Assembly: GCA_017590115.1 (NCBI GenBank)
Contig: JAGGNK010006460.1
Span: forward strand, 490,822 to 554,821
Direction of reading: 5' to 3'
DNA from: Montifringilla adamsi
Lineage: Eukaryota; Chordata; Aves; Passeriformes; Passeridae
DNA length: 64,000 bases
The position numbers and the translations under genes are program-made. Every line of letters starts with the position of its first letter. Position 1 is the first letter of the stretch. Positions 33,456 to 45,140 of this stretch are shown one piece after another. The notes under the pieces were generated by a model. It was not told the origin of the DNA. It saw only the letters and a list, made by a program, of their open reading frames with translations, and did not search any database.

Positions 33456-36400
33456 GAAAGAAATATCAAAGCTTTGAAATCCCAGCTGGTGTTTCCTGCT
33501 TCTAAACTGCCTAGTTTTGGTAGAGGAATGGATTTTCTTTCATAAACTCCCAGTTGTAGTCAACTGAATGGAATTCTGAGATTTTATTTGGCCGAGTTTC
33601 CAAGCCAAGTCAACCACTTTGTCCTGAAGAGTGGAAAAGCTTTTGGTGGAGCTCGGAATTGCCTTCTAGGTGTGGTGTCGCTGCAGAGAATCCTTTTCCC
33701 TTCTGTGTGGGAGCAGACAGATGTATTTCTGAGTTAGCAAAAAATCATTTGAAATTTAGGCATAGCAAAGAAAAAGTCTGTGAAGCAATGATATCTCCTG
33801 AGCCAAGGAGGTTTTTGCTGCCAAATGCTGCTGTTTGGAAAATCTTTGAACTTTTCAGGAAGAGATCCACTGAGACATCATTCATTAGGAATGATTTTGT
33901 GCTATAGAAATATTGTAAAGGAGTACATGGTGTGGAGAAGTAATTACAGATGTCTTAAAATAAATCTCCAACTATTTCAGGGTTAGAGTCCACAGTGGTC
34001 GTCTAAGTTTATTCAGATTTATATTCTTGTGAAATTCCTCTGGCTCCAATTTTTTGCATACTGCTCTTAAAAAGGGAATATGTTGTCCTTCCATTCCTCC
34101 CCCCATCCATCATGCTAATCTAATTTAATCTAATCCAGCCTAAACTACAATAATGAAGACAGCCAATCCTTCAGAGCCAAACACAATTAATTCATCCACA
34201 GTTAAAATGAAATTTCCTTTTTCATTTGGAATTTCCTGTTAAGTTGGATGAGCTCTAAATTATCACCATAACTTTAGTAGAAGCAGGTTATTGTTATCAT
34301 CTAATCTAATACACAGCACAAATAGCTGGGTGTAAATAGAAAACATGGTGCTACTTTTTCCATGTTAATCAATGAAAATTCAAAATAATGGAAAATTTAA
34401 TGCCAGTATGCAGCTCTCTTCAGGCATTCACTGCTAGTGTGAAACGTCCTGACAGGGAACTCCGAAGAGCCAATTTGGATTCAATCTTTTCATCCTGCCG
34501 CTGGGTATTATTACAGAGAATCTCTTGTACATGGCAGGAATGTTTTTCCTGTGCAGTTTTCCTTCCAAGGGCTCGTTTGGTGCCTGGGGCTGGGGGCTGT
34601 GACAGAGGGAGGAACGTGCAGGTCCCAGGGCTTCTCTCGCCTGGGAAGAAGAGGTTTAATATTCTGTGCAGAAGCTGCTTCTTTCCTCTCAGAAAACAAT
34701 TTTCAGGTTATCTCAGGCCACTTTGGAAAAGGTCTGAACTAAAAGTGCACGTGAAAGGTTTAAGCTGAAGTGCAGAGCACACGTCCAGCCCTGGGCTGTG
34801 GCTCAGGTGAGCAGGTGTGACTCAACAGGTGTAAAGCAAAACCTGGGCTGGAAATGGAAAGGCAGTGCGGGCCCTGCTTCCCTGGGAACAGGCAATGCTC
34901 AAGGAAGGAGAAGTTAAGTGCCCTCTCCAGGCCCTGAGCAGGCAGGAATCCTCAGGGGTCCCATCGAGGTGGGCAGTGCCTGCAGGATCCTCCCTCGCCT
35001 GGAAAAGGAGCTGGAGTGGCTGCTGCGGGAGCCAGGTGTCCCGTGGCCATGGCTGGGGTGGGACTGGGGCTCACCTGGTGTGCTCAGCTCCAGTCACACC
35101 CTTCTCCCAGCCCAGCCAGGAGTGGAATTAAGATGCCCAAGCTCTGGGGAGGTGGGCACGGGTGGGAGCTTGTTGCTCATTTCCCAGCCACTGGAGGAAG
35201 GAAGACTTGCTTTGAATTGAGCCTGCATGTGCAGAATTCGGTGGGATGCTATTTATTTGTGTATTGTTGGGTTTCCCTGGTGTCTGCTCTCTCCAGGCTT
35301 TGGCAATTTACCATCCCTGTGTGCTTATCCCACTCCTGTGGTTACCCACGTGTTCAGGCAGTGCTGCCATGGGAGGGGAGCAGGAAAGTCCCCTGCACTG
35401 AGGCTCAGGTGAAAAAACACACTGGCCTTGACTGATTGGGGTAAATTCTCTGAATTTACCAGAGCTGTCCCTGATTTTTGTGGTTGGAGTGGGCTTTGCA
35501 GGCCCCCTCTGTGTATTTAGTGGATCCCTGTGGAAGGGGAGGGAAGCAGACAGGAAATCCCCGGGGGTTTGGGTCTCTGAGGAAAAGCTTGTGCACTCTG
35601 TGAGCTCCAAAATCAAAGTGTTCATGAGCCCTCAACTCCAGCAGGCTCTGCCCTGCCCAGTGGAAAAGCCCCAGTTTCTTGTCACCCCCTTTGTGTTCCT
35701 TTGGCTCTGTTTTGTGGCAGGGAAGCACAGCTGTACAATCTCCCCCACCTCAGTGTGATTGCAGCAGACACTTGGAGGCCCTCAGATTGCCAGTCAAGCT
35801 GGTATTTAATGAATTGACTTGACATGCAGAGGTCCTTATGTCACAAAAGGTTTTCTCATGATATCTGAGCTTTCACTTGTTTATCAAGAGCCTCCAAAGC
35901 CTCAGCCTTCCCCACTCACAGTGGGAGAAGTGCTGCAGGAAGCTGCCTTTTAGCTCAATATCCATCATTAAAGGCCCACCTGGCTGAAGGTTTTCAGTTT
36001 TATTTGCAGCTTGCAGGAGAAGATCTGGCTGCAAATACCTGCTGTGAGGAATCAGCCCTGAGGAATGGCACGGACCAGGGTGATTCCTTATGAGTGGTGG
36101 TGTAATATTCTCCCTGTGGTGTGGTGGGACACCTGGGGGGTTTGTCTCCCCTTCCCAGTAGGATAAGCAGTGTTAAATGGTGGGTGTGCCATGGGTGGGT
36201 CCTCACTGAGAGGAACAATTAGATCTGGTCTGGATAAATCCCATAAAAAGCATTCAGGGCCATGCAGTGCATCGTTCCTGGATCCTGGGTTTGCCTGGTT
36301 CAGCACAGCCTGCAGAGAGCTCCTCAGAGCCCAGGAAACAGAGCCTTGAGTGTCCTCCTTCAGCGGGGTGGAACAGGGATTTGACATCATGGAATAGGCA

Positions 36401-36800
36401 GAGTTGTGCAAAACCCCACAGGAGAGCCTCAGAAAGGATGTGATTGTGCAGTTCCCAGCAGCTGGGCCTGTTACCCTGGGAATGTCTGTGCCTGTACCCT
36501 GTGGAGCCTGCACCAGTGCTGGGGGAGCTCCAGTGGGGCTCCCCTGCTCCCCAGGGCCCTCGCTGAGTGGGGCTCCCCCTGAGAGGGCAGCCACAAGTGT
36601 CTGTCCCTGCAGAGCCCTGCCCTCTCAGCAGGGCCCAGGGATGGTCCAGCCTGGCGTGGGCAGCCCTGGGCAGCAGTCCCAGTGCCCAGGCTGGCCCCAG
36701 AGCCCTGGGCCCTCCTGATGGGCCAGATCCAGGGCACTGCAGGACCTCCCCAAGGACTCCTGCCCTTCCTGGGGGCTCTCTGGGGGTGAGGGGACAGGGC
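33456..36800. other. Unique non-coding stretch, AT-rich with TAATC motifs at 33950-34400
   Basis: CTAATCTAATTTAATCTAAT then CCAGCC at 34115-34140, and ATCTAATCTAATAC at about 34299-34312, give a cluster of TAATC/TAATCC cores, the site type bound by OTX/PITX-class homeodomains. From 34540 on the sequence is mixed and GC-rich. No gene is recognised. Confidence 0.35.
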
Positions 36801-37319
36801 TGATGTTCCATGGGACACTGCTGCTCCATGGGACAGTCCTGCTGCTCCATGTGACAGTCCTGCTGCTCCATGGTCACTGCTGCTGCTCTGTGTGACACTG
36901 CTGCTCCATGGGACACTGCTGATATTCCATGGGACACTGCTGCTGCTCTGTGTGACACTGCTGATATTCCATGGGACAGATATTCCATGTGACACTGCTG
37001 ATATTCCATGGGACACTGCTGCTGTTCCATGGGACACTGCAGATATTCCATGTGACACTGCTGATATTCCATGGGACACTGCTGCTGTTCCATGGGACAC
37101 TGCAGATATTCCATGTGACACTGCTGATATTCCATGGGACACTGCTGCTGTTCCATGGGACACTGCAGATATTCCATGTGACACTGCTGATATTCCATGG
37201 GACACTGCTGCTGTTCCATGGGACACTGCTGCTGTTCCATGGGACACTGCTGCTGTTCCATGGGACACTGCTGCTGCTCTGTGTGACACTGCAGATATTC
37301 CATGGGACACTGCTGCTCC
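36801..37319. repeat. 21-bp minisatellite with 63-bp higher-order repeat
   Basis: The basic unit is GATATTCCATGGGACACTGC plus T. From 36979 to 37209 three unit variants cycle in fixed order: GCTGTTCCATGGGACACTGC-A, GATATTCCATGTGACACTGC-T and GATATTCCATGGGACACTGC-T. They form a 63-bp higher-order unit with complete copies at 37021, 37084 and 37147 and a two-unit partial at 36979. The left part (36801-36978) is degenerate, mixes 18- and 21-bp units, and shares CTCTGTGTGACAC variants with the right end. On the minus strand the array yields a 384-codon open frame with CPMEYQQ-type repeats, an artefact of a unit length divisible by three. Confidence 0.96.
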
Positions 37320-40300
37320 TCAGCAGCCCTGGGGGCTCCGCCAGCTCCTCTCTCCAGCAAGGGCCAGGGTGGGAGCAATGTCTCACATGAATGAGATAAG
37401 AAAGACAAAGCAAATGGGGAAGAAAGGAAGCTTGTAGCTTTTCAAGTTCAATGAGGCTTACCAGGCTTTCAGGGGCCTCTTCAAATCAGAGGCCAAGTTA
37501 AAAGAACATGCAGGATTCAAAGCCTGTCCTTTTCCAGGCCCTCTGCCGGCTTTCAAAATCCTCCCAGCTCGTGTTTACTCTTGTTTCTCTCCCGCCTCCC
37601 CCTCTGCCCCACCTTCCCCACACAGACACCACTCAGCCCCTCTCCCCAAGCACAGCTGTCCCCCCAAGAGCAGCTCCTGCGCAGTGATGCCCAGCCCAGG
37701 AGCAGAGGGGTGCCTGTTTCCGTGCCCCAGATCCTGGGTGTGGGATGTATGAAGGGCAGCCAATGCTGGGCAGCACCAGCAGAGGACACAATGGACCCCC
37801 TGATCCCTCCTTGCCCAGAGCTGTCCCTGTCAGAGAAACCCAGCAGCAGGATGCACAGTTTCTTCACACTGCAAACATTGAAGTGTTTCTTTTGCTGGCA
37901 GACTTTGGAAAGTGGCTGCGATGGGGAGCACAAAGGCTGGGTGCTTTCATTCCAGGAATTACACTGTGGGCCACCAGTTTCTGGAGGAAATCAAGGGCTG
38001 CAGGTGGGGGGACTGGAAGGACAGGGAGGGATGGAACCTCCACTTTTGCTGCTGACAGTGTGACTTTACTTGCAAAAGGAGCTCGATGCACTGGGACGCT
38101 GCCCTAAGTGCGGGCTCTGCCCTGCGGGGTCCCACGGAGCAGGAGGGCTCTGCAGCTGGGTGACACAGAGCTGGACTGTGCCTCCCAGCCCAGCTGTCAG
38201 CAGCAGCAGGGAGATGGAGAGCAGGAGCAGCTCCTCAGCTGACAGGAGTTGTTCTTGACCTTGTGTGGCCCTTTGTCACTATTGTCACAGCTCTGAAAGG
38301 AAACCCTTGGTCTTGTTCTTCTGCTCCAGCCTGGGAAACTGATTATGGTCATGTCCTGGCCTTAGGTTGATGGAAATTTGTGCAGTTTTGTCACACATTT
38401 CTCTGCCCCAAGCGCGTTCTGCCCCTTTCTGCTGTCCCCGCTTTGTGTGAAGTGTGTGTTCATCAGCCTGGCAGGGCTGGGAGCGCAGGCAGGGAGCCAG
38501 GCACACCTCAGCCCCCTGCCTCCATCCCCACGGGGCTCAGCCAACGCACCCCACACCTGGCCCAGAGCTCAGGGAGCCAGCCCCACACACGGGCCAGCCC
38601 TGGGCTCCTGCCCCAGCCCTCCTGCGCCTCCACAGCCTCTCCAGAGCTGCCTCCTGCTGCCAGGACAAACGCTGGGATGGGAGCCTTAAGGGATCGTTTC
38701 CTTTCCAGGATTGTTGGTCTTTGCACTTAATGTGCCATTTTTTCCAAGGGCTGTAATGATGAGAAGAGACAGAGATGCTGAGGAACATGCAGGTCATTCC
38801 TTGCAAGTGCCAGATGATCTACAACACACTATTATCAGGGCAATCCATTTGTTTCATACACTGAGCAAGGTTTCTTATGTAGCCCATGGGTTTGATCTCC
38901 ACCAGGCCAGCTCTTTTTATCAGTTTGTCAGTTCCAGTGAGGCAGAAGTATTTCTGCTTGCTTGTCTGTAATAAATTCCGATTGGTCTAGTGCTGCCTGT
39001 GAGGCTAAAACAGAAGGATGCTCCTCCCATGACACTGAAAGCAGCTGAAAAGAGGGTCAGGAGCAGATTGTCAGGCAGCCAAACAGCCCCCAGGTAACCT
39101 GTTCTGGGGGATTTGCTTTGGGCTCTTGCTGGTGCCTGTCTCCCTCTTGCTCTCCCAGCAGCAGCACTTTCTGCCAGATGGCTGTTATTTTTTACAGGGC
39201 TACAGACAATTACAGCTGTCAAGGGCATGCCAGAGTAGTTAGCATTTATGGTGTTAGGGGAGATTACCCTCTAAATGTTAATAGCAGGCACAGCCCTGGC
39301 AACTTTCACTCCAGGCTGGAGCAGTGCTTCGAGAGCCTCAGACACACAACCTGAGCTCTCAGGTGTGGGACCCCTGCACCCACACCTGCTGCTCACAGCC
39401 CTGGGCACCCCCTGCCAGGACATGGGGTCTCCCCAGCAAAGCGGGGCAACCTCAAGCCCAGAGGGGTTTGGTTTCTGAGACCAAAACCAGCTGCTCTCTG
39501 AGCTGGGCACACCTGCAGCTCCCCAGGAGCTGCTCTGTGCTTCCTGGGCACTCCCGTGGCCATGAGAGCCCGATCAGAGTGAGCACCAGCACCTTCCAGC
39601 CCCTGCAGCTGCCTCCCTGTGCTCCCAGCGGCCACAGGGTTTGATCTGCTCTCAGGAGCCTGGGAAGGGCTGCTCCACGTGGGTGGACATGGACGTGGAA
39701 TGGTGTAAGGCATGTCTTCTGCCCCAGGGCTGCTGGTGAGTCACAGAATCCTCTCACGCCAGGATCTGCTCAGATCACACATATCAAACAAGAGACAGCT
39801 CTTCCTGTTTGTTTGATGGCACCTGGCGCAACAGGGCTCAACCACACCTCCAGCAGAGCTGCAAGAGGAAAATCCAAAATAGCTGCTGCTTAAAAAGGCT
39901 CAGAGACATAAATTTAGACCAGAACCCTCAATCTGCCCTAGATCCATTTGAAAACATTCCTAACTTTGCAAACCAGAACAATTTTCTGACATAACACTGG
40001 TGTCTACACAAGAGACCTCAACACCTGGTACCTCCTGGGCCCAGCTCTCACTGCTGCCAGGTTGTAAAGTGAAATTCTCATCCTGGCTGTAAGAGGATGA
40101 CCCCTTCTCCTGCTCTGTGGTCTCACCACTCAGCACCAGCACTCGCTCAGTGCACTTCACCTGGACTGTGCTTAGCATTTGGGCAGATGGAAGGGAGCCC
40201 ATTTCTTGTCTTGTTGGGTTTTGGATCATGAAAAAGAGAAGGCTAAGGCTGAATAGTGAATTCTCATGGCCCCTTGCTGGGAGAGCATCTCTAAAAGGCA

Positions 40301-42370
40301 CCCATGTTTGGCCTCAAGGACATGGCCTTTTCCCATGGTCCCAGGAAAGCTGAAAAAAATTCTCAGAGCAAAATCCTTTGGCTTTTTGTGCTGGTCTGCA
40401 GCCAGGCTGGTCAGAGGGTGTTCCAGCTTTAGGCTGTTTCTTCTGCCTGAAGGCTCTTGAGCAGAGCCAGGGCCGGGTCTGTGACTGTAACCCCAGGGAA
40501 CAGCAGCGCTGTAGCAGCAGAGGCTGCCTGGCCCTTCCTGTTTGTTCTTCCCAAGGGCATTCCCACAGCTAAAGGGGAAGGTAAAACAGCAGTGAAGAGG
40601 AGGGTGTCCCACACACTGTCCTTGGGGGAAAGAAAGAAGAAGTGAGGCAAGGGGCAAGTGGTTAAAACGTTCTGTTCTTCAGCTCTCCTATTCCTGCCCT
40701 TGATGTATTAAACAAAGGCAGAGGTGAGGGGGTTAGCAAACCTTGGGAGGGAGCCCCAAAACCCAATTTGTTTGACACTAATTTGCTTAAAGAATAAGCA
40801 GATCCATTGCTTACATGTGGCTGCCTCCCCAGGCAGCAGAAATCCCACAGCGGTCGGCGGCTGAGCGATGCCCTGGCAGACCATGCCCTGCTGGCTCTGG
40901 GCCACTGCTGCAGTCACAGCAGCACTGCAGCTGACTCAGCTGAGCCAGCCTGCTGGGCTGAACAGGGACATTCTGTGCCAAGAAGGGAGTTTGGCCTGGC
41001 AGGGTCTCATTTTTCCAGCGCGGTGCTGTGCTGTCTGCCCCAGGATATCTGCCCCCATTCATCAGAGCCTGGAAGGATGGGTTCAGTCACCTGATGGGAA
41101 TCAAGGCCTGCTTGGAGCAAACTGGGGCAAAAATGCTTCCAATAAAGCAGAGATGTGGCTGCTTACAAGCAATGTCTGCATTTGAATGGGCAAGGCACTT
41201 CACAGAATTCACAGGATGACAGTGGAGCAGGGCTCTGGCAAGGCTGCGGGGTCAGCTGCTGCACACACAGCCCAGCCCTGCTGGGTCTCCAAAACCCAGA
41301 GCTGGGCACAGCTCCCCAGAGGATTTGCAGCCAGTGGGACGAGTTAATAACATCACGCTCATGTGAAAAGCATCTCAGGATCTCAGCACAACAGGATTTG
41401 TTTCAGAAATAGATCAAATTTCACAATAAAGCTGAAAGGCCTTGGAGGTGTCCCCTGCTTTCCTGAAATCTGAGGATGATGAAATTCACTGAAAACGAGG
41501 GAAGTGGCAACATTTCCACTGGTTTGGCAAGTTCTGGATGGTTTGAAATTTCAGTTGGTACATCCATTTTAATGGAGACTTGGGGACTGGCAGAAGCAGA
41601 ATTCAGTTCCTATTTCTTCAACCAGGACATTTGGTTCGTCATCTTGGGATATTAATGATTTAAACTGGGATTCTAATGGTAAAAGTCTATGTACAGAAAA
41701 ATTGAGAAAAGCTTCTTATCCCAATAATTTTTGGCACTGAATAAGAACAGTCTCAGTAGCTGTTAGACACCATGTGCATCTTTTCTAGAAGGAATGTTAT
41801 TGTTCTTTCTATTTGAGGAATTGGTTGAAGGTGTCTCACATATTTTAGACCACATCGGGGTTTTGAAAGTCCAAATTTTGATAGTAAATATTACACCTCT
41901 CCTCCACTGCCTGTAAGTCTGATCCTTTATTATTTTCTTCTGATTTTTTTTTTAGCTTCAAAATATAGAATGATTAAATAGAAAAACAAGTAGGGAGGCA
42001 TTTCCAAAAACTGTTTGTCCTTCCTCCACCTTCCCTGTTTTGCAGGACCAATGCTTTCTCCAGCATTAGGATGACAGAGGCAGCATCCTTTCTCCTTTGA
42101 AAATCAAATTCTCACTTTGCAGAAAGTGCCTATGATGATACACTGTGACCACCATCTTTAAAGTACTGAATCAAGGAGAAAAAAGGCCCTTTGAGGAGCA
42201 GAAGCATCTTCCTCACTTTGCTGTTGATGCAAGGCTCTGCAGATAGGAAAACACTTGGAATGCTGGCTGCAAAAGGGAAGCCCTGCAGGACCTGTGCTCA
42301 GACAGCTTTTACTTGAAAGACCTTGGTGTCCATCCTTAGTTCCTCTCAGGCTGAAAAGACTGCAAAACCT
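37320..42370. other. Unique non-coding stretch
   Basis: About 5 kb with no recognised gene, transposon or RNA. Composition alternates between GC-rich (38400-38700, 39350-39720) and AT-rich (41450-42150). A TTCACAGAATTCACAGGATG at 41200 faintly resembles a CR1 end but is too short to call. Confidence 0.4.
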
Positions 42371-42430
42371 CAGCTGGAAAAGCAAAATCCCAGCCAAAAA
42401 AGCAAAATCTCAGCTAGGAAAGCAAACTGT
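42371..42430. repeat. Three-copy 20-bp tandem repeat
   Basis: CAGCTGGAAAAGCAAAATCC, CAGCCAAAAAAGCAAAATCT and CAGCTAGGAAAGCAAACTGT follow one another exactly, with three to five differences between units. Confidence 0.88.
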
Positions 42431-42973
42431 CTGTCCCTGCCTGCAGCTGCTGCTCACTGAGGATGTTCCCTGACAAAGCTCAGCCGGGCACTCCAGTCTG
42501 CTCCTTTGTCGTTAATGAGGCAGCAGAACTTTCTGCAGTCCAAAGCAGCCAGCCCAGAGAGCTGCAACTTCCCAAGGCAGATATCTGTCTCTCTCTCTTT
42601 GTGCTTGTTCACACAATTTGATTCCCTAGATACACCTCACAGGAAAAAGAGCTTTTCCTTTCCAAGGGAGGCAGTGCCACCTTATCTACAACAGTGCAAG
42701 CAGCTGTTGGTTCAGTTCCTGCAATCATTTAATGTTTCAGTGAAATGCAGTCAGCTGCACAGTTTGAGGGAGGTTTTACACTGTGTTTTGATGGTGTTTT
42801 TCCTGGTTTGCGAAGCTTGACCTGGAAATAAAACCCCTCCATCTCGTGGGTAAGAACCACGAAGGTTTGTGTCCTGTGTGCTGACTCGGAGTGGTGCTGA
42901 GCTCCCATCCAGTCCAGCTGCTGTATCCCTGACAAAATGAGCTCAGTGCCTGCATCCAGCCTGCCCAACACTG

Positions 42974-43303
42974 TGGAATCATGGAGTCACAGAATGGTTT
43001 GGGTTGGAGGGGAAAACAAACACCATATATTTCTGGCCCCTGCCATGGCAGGGACACCTCCCACTGTCCCAGCCTGGCTTGGGCACTGCCAGGGATGCAG
43101 GGGCAGCCCCAGCTGCTCTGGGCTCCTGTGCCAGGCCTGCCCACCCTGCCAGGGTAGGATTTCTCCCTAAAATCTATTTCTGTCAGTGTGGAGCCATCCC
43201 CACATTTTGTCAAAAGTCTTTCTCTAGCTTCCTTTTAGGCCCCTTCAGATACTGGGAGGCTGCTCTGAATTCTCCACACAACCTCTCAGCTCCAGGTTAT
43301 TTT
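42974..43303 (-). mobile_element. CR1 LINE 3' fragment, about 330 bp
   Basis: The reverse complement reads ATCATGGAGTCACAGAATGG, TTTGGGTTGGAGG, CCTGCCATGGCAGGGACAC, CAGCTGCTCTGGGCTCCTG, then TTTAGGCCCCTTCAGATACT and GGGAGGCTGCTCTGAATTCT. It extends further into the element than most copies here. A 20-30-bp unmatched segment around 43015-43032 replaces the usual GACCTnAAAGATCATC text. It is 5'-truncated and non-coding. Confidence 0.94.
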
Positions 43304-44188
43304 CCATGTTATTTAGGGTGTCTCTAATTTGGGGCACTTCATTTCAAAACTAAGGTATGGAGCAGGAGTTATAGTTCAAGGTAACAAATAAATGCAATTA
43401 GGAGCCCAGGAATCCTCAGCTGCAAGAAGGGTCTGCAGTTACTAATCCTGGAGAAGAAGGAACAGGGTTAAAATAAATGCCACTGGAAAAGATGTGGCAA
43501 GTCCTCAGTACCCTCTGCCATGGAAGGGAAAAGCCCTGTCCTTGAATTTCAGCCAAGATCAAGGTTTGAGTGCCAGGATAGGCAGGAAGGGAGCAGAGCG
43601 TGGACCAGGCAAGGAAGGCAGAGTGTTCATGCAGGGTGGTCTCCCACATCAGTGAACCCCCACCTCCTTTTGAAGGCAGCACGTGCTGTGTCCCAGCCTG
43701 GTTCTCCTGCACAGAGAGCTCTGAGTGCCCTGCTCCAAATTGATCAGTGTCACAGCACGGGCAGGGAGCTGCTCATTGCTCTAAAGAGCACTTTCACTGA
43801 AGGGCACCTAATGCATTAGGAGAAGGAGAGGTGCCACCATTCACTCCACTTGTCACTTTCCATCTGGTCAGTGGTGCCAGGAGTGAAATCCAGCAGGCCA
43901 GGAGAAGAGGATTAATTTGTTAATGAATGACAAGCAAAAGGCCCTGCTGCAGAGGGGTGCTGGAGGGAGCAGCGTGCAGAAGTGGTCGTTAAGGAAAGAG
44001 CTGTTCCACTGATGCATGAGGGAAATGCAGAGATAGATGGATGCTGCTCGGACTCAAATGGTGGAGTGTAACTCACAGACATAAGGTGCCTCCTAAAGAA
44101 TCGCCGTGATGTATTTGGGCTTGGATTTTCAAAGTCACCTAAAGGTAATTTCTTCAGGGGTTTTAATATAATGTATTGGTTTGCTTGG
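43304..44188. other. Unique non-coding stretch
   Basis: No gene or repeat is recognised between the CR1 fragment and the poly-A tract. Confidence 0.45.
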
Positions 44189-44206
44189 AAAAAAAAAAAA
44201 AAAAAA
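44189..44206. repeat. Poly-A tract
   Basis: Eighteen uninterrupted A followed by GAAACCC. No associated element is visible. Confidence 0.95.
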
Positions 44207-44639
44207 GAAACCCATCCATTTTAGACAAGCTAACAGTCAACTGTAACTTAAAAGCATTGAGGGCTACATATCCATTTTGAAGAGGAGAGTAATTTTTCAG
44301 AGAGCTGAATGCGATGAAGCACCCGGCTTCTCTCGTGCTTCAGGGGAATGTCAGCACCTCACTCCCTTTAGTTAAGATGCAAACACAATGAATTTGGTGT
44401 CAAACCATTCCTCTGCACAGAATAAGGCGTAAAAAGTTTTCTAGAGGATGTTTAGAGGATAACACAGGGCTATAATATGAACTGCATGGCAATTTAACAT
44501 GTAACTGTGGTTGTATAATGCAGCCGTTATCGACAGCAGGACTGGCACAATGTCCAGTTACCCAGGGGAATCCACATCTCCTGCAGCTTAACAGCCACAC
44601 TGTCAAATACGGGCAGTCTGTGCCTTGGGAGAGTTATTA

Positions 44640-45140
44640 AAATGGCAGAAATTAGCATTAAAGTAATTGATTGGTATTTCCTTAAGACGCAATAATATTC
44701 CCATAAATCTTTAGATAAGAGGAGTGTTCCTGAGACGTTAAAGGACTTTGGGAATACGTGTAGTGTGGGTGACTCTCGAGGAATAATAAATGGCTCTAGG
44801 TGACTTGTTGTTATGGCTCGGATACTGCATGATATTAACTTTAAGGGCTGCCTTCAGAACTCGGAAACTTTATGGACTCCTGTGTTTTATGATCTTGTAA
44901 CCTGCAGCCCTTCCTCCTGTTCCATCCTGTGACTGCCAGGTAGCTGCTGGCACCCAGCCCCTCTGCCCCTTCCTCTCCAGGAAGGCTGGTTTTACTGGGC
45001 TGGAATCAAACCACTTCAGACCATATTTCCTCAGCCATAAAAAGTTATCTATAAAAGTTACTGATCCTAAGTAATGTATTCACATTAGCTAATTAATTAA
45101 TCTTGTTGAGTAACATATTAATTTCCTTTAATTTCCTATC
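44640..45140. other. AT-rich candidate conserved elements
   Basis: Two dense blocks. At 44640-44905 complex AT-rich sequence includes AGCATTAAAGTAATTGATTGG, CAATAATATTCCCATAAATC and GAATAATAAATGGC, with several CpG retained despite the AT-richness. At 45080-45135 the text reads ATTAGCTAATTAATTAATC and ACATATTAATTTCC, a run of homeodomain cores. Low simple-repeat content with retained CpG suggests constraint, but only an alignment could show it. Confidence 0.3.

Noticed and set aside
36254..37408. Minus-strand 384-codon frame rich in CPMEQQQ/CHMEYQQ
   Set aside because: Generated by the 21-bp minisatellite, whose unit length preserves frame. A second minus frame and two plus frames are open across the same array.
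39738..39760. CR1 end-like text GAGTCACAGAATCCTCTCAC
   Set aside because: The match stops after the ACAGAATC core, and nothing downstream aligns with CR1.
41200..41225. CR1 end-like text TTCACAGAATTCACAGGATG
   Set aside because: Only about 20 bp resemble the CR1 terminus and no GGTTTGGGTTGGA block follows.
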